Shown one piece after another: positions 1-5,106 of a DNA stretch of 5,479 nt. The notes beneath the pieces are model-generated. The model was not told where the DNA came from, ran no database searches, and was given only the letters and a program-made list of their open reading frames with translations. The stretch covers positions 1 through 5,479 of the forward strand of contig USSI01000112.1 in NCBI GenBank assembly GCA_900557315.1, read 5' to 3'. Made by a program: the position numbers and the translations under genes. The first letter of the stretch is position 1. The number at the start of each line of letters is the position of its first letter. Source of the DNA: an uncultured Butyricicoccus sp. (GTDB lineage Bacteria; Bacillota; Clostridia; Oscillospirales; Butyricicoccaceae).

Positions 1-268
1 TGAATTCGAGCGGCTCGGTGAACAGTGTCCGGTCGCCCGCCAGATGCACGTCGCCGAACCCTGTGAGGTTCACGGTCTCAACGTTCACGCCGTGGTCAAT
101 CACGAACTGCTGCGGCGTCACCGGCAGCACGACCTCCTGCCCGGTCGTCAGATTGACGAAGATGATGCGGCACTTGCCCTGATGATACGCCTGCATCTGC
201 CGGGCGGCCAGCATGCCGAGCATGCCGGCGACCGTACCGCCGATGATCCCGCCGCCGATAATCGGCAT
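1..268 (-). CDS. XkdP-like LysM-family baseplate protein, N-terminal part
   Basis: The first 89 residues of a protein that runs past the left edge. Residues about 34-89 contain IIFVNLTTGQEVVLPVTPQQ, then NVETVNLTGFGDVHLAGDR and TLFTEPLEF. That pattern (Leu-Pro-Val-x-Pro, then Asn-x-x-x-x-Val-Asn, Gly-x-x-x-Leu-x-Gly) resembles the N-terminal domain of XkdP-like proteins. These carry a C-terminal LysM domain and sit in the baseplate hub region of contractile tails. The LysM part would be outside the window. The position directly after the tape measure fits. What is odd is the first ~30 residues: MPIIGGGIIGGTVAGMLGML is a hydrophobic, glycine-zipper-like segment followed by a polar stretch. It resembles a membrane anchor and is not usual at the start of this family. 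The family call is moderate, since it rests on one partial domain and on synteny. Confidence 0.68.
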   Translation of the reverse strand, partial: MPIIGGGIIGGTVAGMLGMLAARQMQAYHQGKCRIIFVNLTTGQEVVLPVTPQQFVIDHGVNVETVNLTGFGDVHLAGDRTLFTEPLEF

Positions 269-276
269 GGATTTGC

Positions 277-284
277 CCTCCTTT
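277..284 (-). promoter_or_regulatory. Ribosome binding site of the XkdP-like gene
   Basis: AAAGGAGG sits 8 nt before the ATG at 266-268. It is a strong match and decides the start. The protein therefore does carry its unusual hydrophobic N-terminus instead of starting at one of the later Met codons (16, 19, 26). It lies right after the terminator's U-run. Confidence 0.85.
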
Positions 285-288
285 CCCC

Positions 289-333
289 AAAATAAAAGCC
301 CCGTCTCTGCCTTGCTTGACAAAGACGGGGCTT
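289..333 (-). terminator. Rho-independent terminator after the tape measure gene
   Basis: On the minus-strand transcript an 11-bp perfect GC-rich stem forms between 333-323 (AAGCCCCGUCU) and 306-296 (AGACGGGGCUU) with a 16-nt loop. It is followed at once by a U-rich run, UUUUAUUUU (297-289). On the plus strand no T-run follows the stem, so it works in the direction of the tail genes. It starts 24 nt after the tape measure stop and ends only a few bases before the next gene's ribosome binding site. Confidence 0.82.
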
Positions 334-357
334 CCGCTGTCTTTGTCGGCGTTGCCC

Positions 358-2505
358 TCAGCTCGGGCGCAGCGTGCGCCGTGCCGCGAGGACACGGGCG
401 GCGACCGCTTCCGCGATCGCGTCGATGTCGCTGTCCTGCCGGACGGTATAGTTGCCGCCCATGTTTACGACCACATTGCCGCCGCTTTCCTTTCGGTCCG
501 CGGCGCGCGCCTCGCGCGCGGTCAGCACCCGCTCGCCCTCATGGAGCAGATACAGGGTGTTGTCGCGCGGCACGCGGTTCTCGCCGATGGCGCGGTATGG
601 CGAAGTCGCACCGGTCAGATGCGAGCCACCGGTCGCCCGGCTTGTCGTCCCGCCGGCGACCGAGACACTGGGCAGTGTGACGCTGGGCGGCCGGTAGCTG
701 GTGATTGCCGCGGAAATGCCCTGTGTGTACTGCTGCCCGAGCCGCTGACCGGCATTATAATAGGTCGCGTCCGCCGATGTATCAGCAGCGACAGTCTGCG
801 CCAGCGAAAGCTGGCTTTCCAGCAGGATCTGTGCGCCCTCGCTGGCATTGTACTCGTTCTGCGCCATGACCTGGGCCTCCGCCAGCAAACGGCCCATGTC
901 AGCCTGCGCCTGCTGCGCGGCTTCGGAATCAGCCGGCTGGGCGGCGGCGATCTGCGCGGCAGAAGCGTACTCCTCAGCCATCTCCTGCAGGCGGCCAATC
1001 TGCGCTTCAAAGCCTTCTTCCGGCAGCACACCGGTCATAACGGCGTTCATCGCGTCGCGCACCATCTGCTCGCGGGTGTTTTCCAGACTGGCTTGGAACG
1101 CGCCGATCTGCTCGTAAGCCTGCTGCATGGATGCGCCCATCTCGCCGTTCATCCAGTCGAGCTGCTCCTGCAGCCCGGCCTTGCGCGCTTCATTGTAGCC
1201 CTCGCCCATCGCAGCCTGCAGGTCGGCGTTTGCGTCCTCGATGTTGCCCATCAGCCCTTCATAGCTGCTGGCAAGCCGTTCGGATAGCCCGCCGTACTGT
1301 TCGCTGATGTAATTCAGGATCGCGTCTGCCGCGGTCGTGCCGCTGACGTCGCCATTGGACACCAGCTCCTGCACCGCGCTCTCCTGCACACCGAGCGCCT
1401 TGCTCAGCGCCTCGTACACGTTCAGGCCGCGCTCGGAGAAGTAATTGAGGTACTCCATCGTGGCCGTGTCCGTGATGCGCATACGGTTGAGGCCGGACAC
1501 CCACAGCGACACATCCGAGCTGTTAAGGTTCAGTCCGGCCGTGGCGTCGGACAGGTCGCCCAAGACCTCGAAGATCTCAGACGGGTCGTAAGAGTTGAGC
1601 AGCTGCTTGGTATAGCCCGTGATCTCGTCGTAGGTGTAATTGGTGCGGGAAGCCATCTCGCGTACCTGCTCGAGGTAGGCATCCGCGGCCTCGTCGCCGC
1701 CGAGCGCCTTGGAAAAGGCCATCCGGGTCTGCTCACGCGTGCCAGCGATTGCGCTGCCGCTTGTCAGCGCCTGCGCCTGCTCATCCAGCACGCCCTCTAC
1801 GGATTCCTGCACATAGCTCTTAAAGGCCTCGTCCTTTTCGGTGAACTTCTGCGCCGCAGCTTCGATGCCGCCGGACACTGCACCAATCGCACCGCCCACG
1901 GCAGCGCCGATCGCAGTGCCGACGCCCGGAATGATCGACCCGGCGGCTGCGCCCATCGACGCACCCGAAATCGCGCCGCCCAGCACGGACTCGATCGCCG
2001 CGCCGTCGCTCGCGCCATAGTACGAGCCGAGGAACGCGCCCGCAGCCTGCGACAGGCTGCCGCTCAGCATATCGCCAAAGCCCGCGGTCGCCAGCGCGCC
2101 GCCAAGCGTGCCCCACATGGAGCCGCTTTTGCCGCTGCCGGAAGCACGGTTGGACAGCTTGCTGTTCGTGCCCGCCAGCGACATCATGTTTTTTTCAGCG
2201 GCCTGTGCGCTCGAAGATACCGCCTTGAGCTGGCTGGTCAGGTTGTCAAACTCGATCTGCTTGTCCTTGAGCGCCAGCTCGTCGGCCGCGTCGCCGGTCG
2301 CCTTGAAGCGCTTCTCGGCTTCGCGCAGCTCGCTTTTGGCGCGGGACAGGTCGAGTTTGAGGTTTGTCCGGGTGTTATTCAGCTTGGTCAGGCTTTTCTG
2401 GAGCGCGTCAACATCGTTTACGCTGGTGTTCGCCGCGTTGGCCAGCTTGCGGAGCGTCTGCGAGAAATTGTCCTTCGCGCTCAGCGCGATTGATACGTCA
2501 GGCAT
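358..2505 (-). CDS. xkdO: Tail tape measure protein (XkdO-like)
   Basis: The largest gene here, 715 residues, in the standard place after the chaperone pair. Tape measure proteins run through the tail lumen, set tube length and are expelled at infection. The N-terminus (MPDVSIALSAKDNFSQTLRK) is typical of TMPs. Residues about 32-105 are a charged, heptad-like coiled coil. Residues about 131-213 are Gly/Ala-rich and hydrophobic, with glycine-zipper spacing near GSIIPGVGTAIGAAVGGAIG (189-208), and may insert in membrane. Long Ala/Gln/Glu-rich helices follow (about 215-600). The C-terminal block GENRVPRDNTLYLLHEGERV with LTAREAR (641-667) is a very common TMP C-terminal motif. At the usual ~0.15 nm per residue the length predicts a tail near 105-110 nm if unprocessed. 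ATG and the upstream TGA overlap (ATGCCTGA). No peptidase or lysozyme domain is visible. Confidence 0.92.
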   Translation of the reverse strand: MPDVSIALSAKDNFSQTLRKLANAANTSVNDVDALQKSLTKLNNTRTNLKLDLSRAKSELREAEKRFKATGDAADELALKDKQIEFDNLTSQLKAVSSSAQAAEKNMMSLAGTNSKLSNRASGSGKSGSMWGTLGGALATAGFGDMLSGSLSQAAGAFLGSYYGASDGAAIESVLGGAISGASMGAAAGSIIPGVGTAIGAAVGGAIGAVSGGIEAAAQKFTEKDEAFKSYVQESVEGVLDEQAQALTSGSAIAGTREQTRMAFSKALGGDEAADAYLEQVREMASRTNYTYDEITGYTKQLLNSYDPSEIFEVLGDLSDATAGLNLNSSDVSLWVSGLNRMRITDTATMEYLNYFSERGLNVYEALSKALGVQESAVQELVSNGDVSGTTAADAILNYISEQYGGLSERLASSYEGLMGNIEDANADLQAAMGEGYNEARKAGLQEQLDWMNGEMGASMQQAYEQIGAFQASLENTREQMVRDAMNAVMTGVLPEEGFEAQIGRLQEMAEEYASAAQIAAAQPADSEAAQQAQADMGRLLAEAQVMAQNEYNASEGAQILLESQLSLAQTVAADTSADATYYNAGQRLGQQYTQGISAAITSYRPPSVTLPSVSVAGGTTSRATGGSHLTGATSPYRAIGENRVPRDNTLYLLHEGERVLTAREARAADRKESGGNVVVNMGGNYTVRQDSDIDAIAEAVAARVLAARRTLRPS

Positions 2506-3114
2506 CCAGCCCCGCCTCCTTCCAGCTCATGCGCTCGCTTTCCGCCCGCCAGCGGATGCCCTCCAGCGTCTTGGGCAGGCACTCGGCCAGCACAAACGCC
2601 TGCAGCACCAGCCGTTCGCCGGGCGGCAATTTCAGATAGTCGGACGGCAAGACGTGATGCTGCTTGAAAAGCAGGTACATCAAAAACGTCTCGTCGTCCT
2701 CTCTCAGTTTTTTTCGATGCCCGCCAGAATCTGCAGGGTCGAGCCGCGGTAGCCGGACAGCTTTTCGATCGCCGCCTGCAGATCCGCGACCTCACCCGCG
2801 CGCAGCATCCTGTAAACCACTTCATACGGTGTGACCGCGCCCACCGCCTTCTGCAGGCGCTCATCGCGCAGGTTGGGTTCGACAACGCCCGCTGTGATGA
2901 TCGCCGCGGTGAATCCCGCGTTGTTGCCGAGGTTCATGTCCTGGATCTCGCGCACCTTGTTGTAGCTCAGCTCGCGGATGCGGAACACGACCGGCTCGCC
3001 GTCCGCGTCCGTCCAGCTTTTGAAGCGCAGCAGCTGCTCCTGCGGCGCGCGGGTGCATACGCCGAGCAGCTTTTCCACCGTGGTCGGCGTGCGATTTCCC
3101 TTTTTCTCTGCCAT
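2498..3114 (-). CDS. Tail assembly chaperone, -1 frameshift fusion (gpGT-like)
   Basis: This is the predicted long product of the chaperone gene. Ribosomes that slip back one base on A AAA AAC (2707-2713) continue in the -1 frame with CTG AGA GAG and read 69 more codons to TGA at 2498-2500, giving 136 + 69 = 205 residues. The T part begins L-R-E-D-D-E-T-F, then has LMYLLFKQHHVLPSDYLKLP, PPGERLVLQAFVLAE and a C-terminal MSWKEAGLDA. It looks like the small downstream ORF that follows gpG-type chaperones in many tailed phages. In lambda, the equivalent fusion contacts the tape measure through G and the tube protein through T, and the G:GT ratio matters for assembly. The T ORF has no convincing start of its own: the TTG/ATG pair near 2683 lacks a well-placed Shine-Dalgarno sequence. 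That supports expression by frameshifting rather than as a separate gene. Confidence 0.85.
2515..2521 (-). promoter_or_regulatory. Ribosome binding site of the tape measure gene, inside the T reading frame
   Basis: AAGGAGG lies 9 nt before the tape measure ATG (2503-2505) and fixes that start. It is located within the last codons of the -1 frame chaperone extension (the Trp-Lys-Glu-Ala segment). Ribosomes making the fusion protein therefore cross it just before terminating at 2498. Confidence 0.85.
2642..2713 (-). promoter_or_regulatory. Programmed -1 ribosomal frameshift signal: slippery heptamer, spacer and hairpin
   Basis: The mRNA (minus strand) reads A AAA AAC at 2713-2707 in exactly the X XXY YYZ phase, with the zero-frame TGA stop next. 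After a 7-nt spacer (2706-2700) an imperfect stem begins: 2699-2695 pairs with 2642-2646, there is one mismatch (2694/2647), and 2693-2686 pairs with 2648-2655 (including one G-U). A 4-nt bulge (2685-2682) follows, then 2681-2678 pairs with 2656-2659. After a 3-nt bulge (2677-2675), 2674-2669 pairs with 2660-2665 around a 3-nt loop. That makes 23 pairs in total. Heptamer type, phase, spacer length and downstream structure all match known -1 frameshift signals. Pairing was traced by hand; folding energy was not computed. Confidence 0.85.
2704..3114 (-). CDS. xkdN: Tail assembly chaperone, short form (gpG-like, XkdN family)
   Basis: A 136-residue protein that lies, as in most long-tailed phages, between the tube and tape measure genes. 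Proteins at this position bind the tape measure and help recruit tube subunits; they are not part of the finished virion. The sequence has a basic N-terminus (MAEKKGNRTPTTVEKLLGV), a small beta segment (QLLRFKSWTDADGEPVVFRI, 27-46) and a helical C-terminal half. Stretches such as REIQDMNLGNNAGFTAAIIT and TPYEVVYRMLRAGEVADLQA, and the ending near YRGSTLQILAGIEKN, are typical of XkdN-like proteins. The start is fixed by AAGGAGG at 3123-3129, 8 nt upstream. The reading frame ends in GAA AAA AAC TGA, so its stop sits directly behind a -1 slippery heptamer. The short form should be the abundant product. Confidence 0.88.
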   Translation of the reverse strand: MAEKKGNRTPTTVEKLLGVCTRAPQEQLLRFKSWTDADGEPVVFRIRELSYNKVREIQDMNLGNNAGFTAAIITAGVVEPNLRDERLQKAVGAVTPYEVVYRMLRAGEVADLQAAIEKLSGYRGSTLQILAGIEKN

Positions 3115-3127
3115 CTTGGTATCCTCC

Positions 3128-3571
3128 TTATCTGGGCTGGATCAAATCGAGGTAGTCCCAGCGCGTGAATGTAAACGGGCATTCGATCTGGCCCTTTGCC
3201 GCGGCTTCCCAGTCGGCGAGCGTCAGGTCATCAAAGGACGCGTCGTAGATGACCACGCGCTCCGCGCCGTAGGCGTCCGGGTCGTCCAGGTTAGAAATCA
3301 ACTTGACGCGCGTGTCCTTGCCGTTCTTGAGGTTGTCGCTCATCTTGATGGCCATGCGCGAGTTTACCTTGTGAAAGCGGATCGTGCCCGTGCCCTTGGC
3401 GCTCATGGTCTTGCTGTCGACCATAAACTGCCTGCACATGGGCACATCCTCTTTGTTGACGGCCACCTTGGCCTGCAGGCCGAGCGTCTCGCCGCAATAG
3501 TCATCATCCATCCAAGACTCGCCGTGCGTGCCGGAAATGACGCGCGCAGCCGAATCCATGCTTGTGCTCAT
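3128..3571 (-). CDS. xkdM: Tail tube protein (XkdM-like)
   Basis: A 147-residue protein of the XkdM/DUF2001 group, whose hexameric rings stack into the inner tube of contractile tails. Visible family features are an early GTHGESWMDDD turn (residues 14-24), beta strand GLQAKVAVNKEDVPM (31-45), the conserved KGTGTIRFHKVNSR block (59-72), and a late LISNLDDPDAYGAERVVIYD stretch (91-110). The last of these corresponds to the tube fold's second beta sheet. Immediate placement after the sheath gene is the standard sheath-tube order. The start at 3571 is chosen because AAAGGAGG (3581-3588) lies 9 nt upstream; the second Met at codon 5 would be too far from it. The TAA stop is part of TAAGGAGG, which serves the following chaperone gene. 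No truncation or missing block is apparent. Confidence 0.92.
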   Translation of the reverse strand: MSTSMDSAARVISGTHGESWMDDDYCGETLGLQAKVAVNKEDVPMCRQFMVDSKTMSAKGTGTIRFHKVNSRMAIKMSDNLKNGKDTRVKLISNLDDPDAYGAERVVIYDASFDDLTLADWEAAAKGQIECPFTFTRWDYLDLIQPR

Positions 3572-3586
3572 ATCTGCCAGCCTCCT

Positions 3587-4642
3587 TTATACCGTAATGC
3601 GAATTGTGACGTCCTCGATCGCGTCGAGGATCGTGAACGAGCCGATGAGGAACACATGCGAGCCGGTGTCCGCGTGGCGCAGCTCCTCATCCTCCATCTC
3701 ATCGCCTGCGGTGCCCAGGTAGTCGCGCACCGCCTCGGTGTCGATATCCAGCGAAGAACCGCCCTCCAGCAGGATGCCCGCCTCCTCCAGCTCGTGGAAG
3801 TAGTTGCGGCCGGCCGTGACCAGCAGCATGCGGTTGTCGTAGCTGTTGGCGTACTTGCCGATGAACGTGTCCTCGATGGTCGCGCGGAAATCCGCGTCCA
3901 CGCGGTCGATGACCTCGAGTGCCTTGATCTTCTGGAAGATCGGCCCGTGGTCGAGCGTGGTGGTGGTCAGCGAGTTGACCGCGCGGGCGATCTTGACCTG
4001 CCGCCCGTCGTGGATCAGGATCAGTTTGCCCGCGTCGATCGCGGCATCCGCGTCCTCCTTGTCCAGCCGGGTGATGTCGGTCAGCTCGGGCAACGGCGCA
4101 TAGGTCGCGGACATCGTCCACGGCGTGCCCGCCAGAATGCCCGCAATGCGCGAGCAGTATTCGGCGGCCGTGTAGGTCTCGGTGCCGTCTGTCATGCCGT
4201 CTGCCTCGAAATCCACGACCGGATCGTAGTCCGCCACCATCTCGGGCAGCACGCACTTGATGTGGCTGTGCGCCTCGCGGCGCTCCTTGAGCCAGGTCAC
4301 CATCGCCTGCGCCTCGGTCGCGGTCAGGTCGGGCGGGCCGCACAGGTAGTCCACCTCCTGCGTGGCGAAATACGCCAGCGCATCCGCGAGATTGGTGTCT
4401 TCTGCATCCGTGACGTACAGATACACCGCCTTGGGCGGGTTGACGTAGCCCAGAAAGGCACGTTCAATGTACGCTTTGTTGTCCTCCGTCAGCGTGGACG
4501 GGATTTTAGATGCGCGCGTCAGGTAATGCGCGCCCGCCTCCTGCGTGTCGCGCACGATCAGGCCGACATAGCCCTTGTCGCCCATCGCGATCGTGACCTG
4601 CGCGGCGGTCTGGAATGTAATATCAATAGAGGGTAATCCCAT
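3587..4642 (-). CDS. xkdK: Contractile tail sheath protein (XkdK-like)
   Basis: This 351-residue protein is a short sheath subunit of the PBSX/clostridial type. Sheath subunits polymerise around the tail tube in an extended state and contract to drive the tube into the target cell. The N-terminus (MGLPSIDITFQTAA) matches the usual sheath opening, followed by a globular alpha/beta domain (residues about 40-200) with YVTDAEDTNLADALAYF. The clearest signature is GKLILIHDGRQVKIARAVNS and the following LTT (residues 205-227), a conserved block in the sheath C-terminal region. The protein ends in a beta arm (HVFLIGSFTILDAIEDVTIR, about 329-348), the kind of extended arm that links neighbouring subunits. 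The region EMEDEELRHADTGSH before that arm is very acidic. At 351 residues it is shorter than T4- or P2-type sheaths, as expected for this group. The TAA stop overlaps the tube gene's Shine-Dalgarno sequence. Its presence makes the tail contractile. Confidence 0.93.
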   Translation of the reverse strand: MGLPSIDITFQTAAQVTIAMGDKGYVGLIVRDTQEAGAHYLTRASKIPSTLTEDNKAYIERAFLGYVNPPKAVYLYVTDAEDTNLADALAYFATQEVDYLCGPPDLTATEAQAMVTWLKERREAHSHIKCVLPEMVADYDPVVDFEADGMTDGTETYTAAEYCSRIAGILAGTPWTMSATYAPLPELTDITRLDKEDADAAIDAGKLILIHDGRQVKIARAVNSLTTTTLDHGPIFQKIKALEVIDRVDADFRATIEDTFIGKYANSYDNRMLLVTAGRNYFHELEEAGILLEGGSSLDIDTEAVRDYLGTAGDEMEDEELRHADTGSHVFLIGSFTILDAIEDVTIRITV

Positions 4643-4647
4643 ATATG

Positions 4648-5106
4648 TTAAGCCTCCTTCGGCGCGGTGCCCAGCGACACATCCTCAATGAGCGGCTGTG
4701 TCTCCGGCGCAGCCGGGCGGTCGTCTTCATAGATTACGGTGATGGTCACGTCCGCCACGTCGAGCGAACGCGATATATCAATACGGTCAGCGGTCAGCCT
4801 GCGGTCTCCGCAGACGAGCGCGCCGCGCTGCAAAAATGCAGCGGTCAGGGTTTCGGTCACCTCATACAGCCGCGCGGTCTCGGTCTCGTAGCGGTCGCCG
4901 ACCTCGTCGATGCACTGCACGGTAACCATATGTTCCACCTCGAACACGACCACCGTGCGGGAAGTGACCTTGCGGCCCTCCGGCCGCAGGAAAAAGCTCG
5001 GCCGTTCAAACTTCTCCGGGATGACGTCGGTGTACACCGTCCGGTCAGGGTACAGCCGGACGAGGATGGTGTTCACCCCGTCCATGATTTCTTTTACTGT
5101 CAGCAT
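4648..5106 (-). CDS. Tail terminator-like protein (XkdJ/DUF6838 type)
   Basis: A 152-residue acidic protein. It has an N-terminal helix (VKEIMDGVNTILVRLYPDRTVYT), a beta-rich centre (FERPSFFLRPEGRKVTSRT, then VVVFEVEHMVTVQCID), a helix around residues 74-95 and a closing beta strand (DVADVTITVIYED). This order is typical of the phage tail-terminator fold, which caps the growing tube so that its length is fixed. The XkdJ/DUF6838-type label rests on this fold pattern and on position between the gp10-like gene and the sheath, as in PBSX. The start is supported by GGGAGG at 5114-5119, 7 nt before the ATG. The ATG immediately follows the upstream TAA, so translational coupling is likely. The last codons (Lys-Glu-Ala) also form the sheath gene's Shine-Dalgarno sequence. 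The general role is fairly likely; the exact family is less certain. Confidence 0.72.
   Translation of the reverse strand: MLTVKEIMDGVNTILVRLYPDRTVYTDVIPEKFERPSFFLRPEGRKVTSRTVVVFEVEHMVTVQCIDEVGDRYETETARLYEVTETLTAAFLQRGALVCGDRRLTADRIDISRSLDVADVTITVIYEDDRPAAPETQPLIEDVSLGTAPKEA
4653..4659 (-). promoter_or_regulatory. Ribosome binding site of the sheath gene, inside the upstream coding sequence
   Basis: AAGGAGG lies 10 nt before the sheath ATG. It is encoded by the final Lys-Glu codons of the tail-terminator gene, before that gene's TAA stop at 4648-4650. It fixes the sheath start at 4642 and implies that terminating ribosomes are positioned to re-initiate on the sheath gene. Confidence 0.85.

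Larger units (their letters stand above)
269..357 (-). promoter_or_regulatory. Intergenic gap between tape measure and baseplate genes, attenuator-like
   Basis: This 89-base gap is the only sizeable non-coding stretch in the window. It contains the intrinsic terminator (289-333), an overlapping alternative hairpin (318-347) and the ribosome binding site of the next gene (277-284). The alternative hairpin pairs 347-339 with 326-318 (9 bp, perfect). It takes up bases 323-326, which the terminator's first arm needs, so the two full structures exclude each other. Whether this acts as a switch is inference. Confidence 0.5.

Noticed and set aside
316..321. A perfect TTGACA (-35-like) on the plus strand in the intergenic gap
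   Set aside because: No TATAAT-like box follows at about 17 nt and nothing on the plus strand would be transcribed. The bases belong to the terminator loop and alternative hairpin.
292..322. A possible minus-strand promoter (TTGTCA at 322-317, TTTTAT at 297-292) to restart transcription before the baseplate gene
   Set aside because: The -10 match is only 4 of 6 and the spacer is 19 nt. The T-rich box is fully explained by the terminator's U-run.
316..1287. A 323-codon open frame on the plus strand opposite the tape measure gene
   Set aside because: Same explanation: an antisense shadow of a GC-rich coding region with low-complexity Arg/Leu/Ala/His composition and no protein-like motif.
2498..2683. 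The T reading frame as an independent 61-residue gene starting at TTG 2683 or ATG 2680
   Set aside because: The only purine-rich stretch upstream (AGAGAGG near 2698-2704) is about 14 nt from the TTG and weak compared with the AAGGAGG sites elsewhere. The perfect slippery site and continuous -1 frame explain its expression better.
2978..4636. A 552-codon open frame on the plus strand opposite the sheath, tube and chaperone genes
   Set aside because: It runs antisense to three well-supported tail genes, its translation is Arg/Val/Ala/His-rich with no recognisable domain, and it is what GC-biased third positions produce on the opposite strand.
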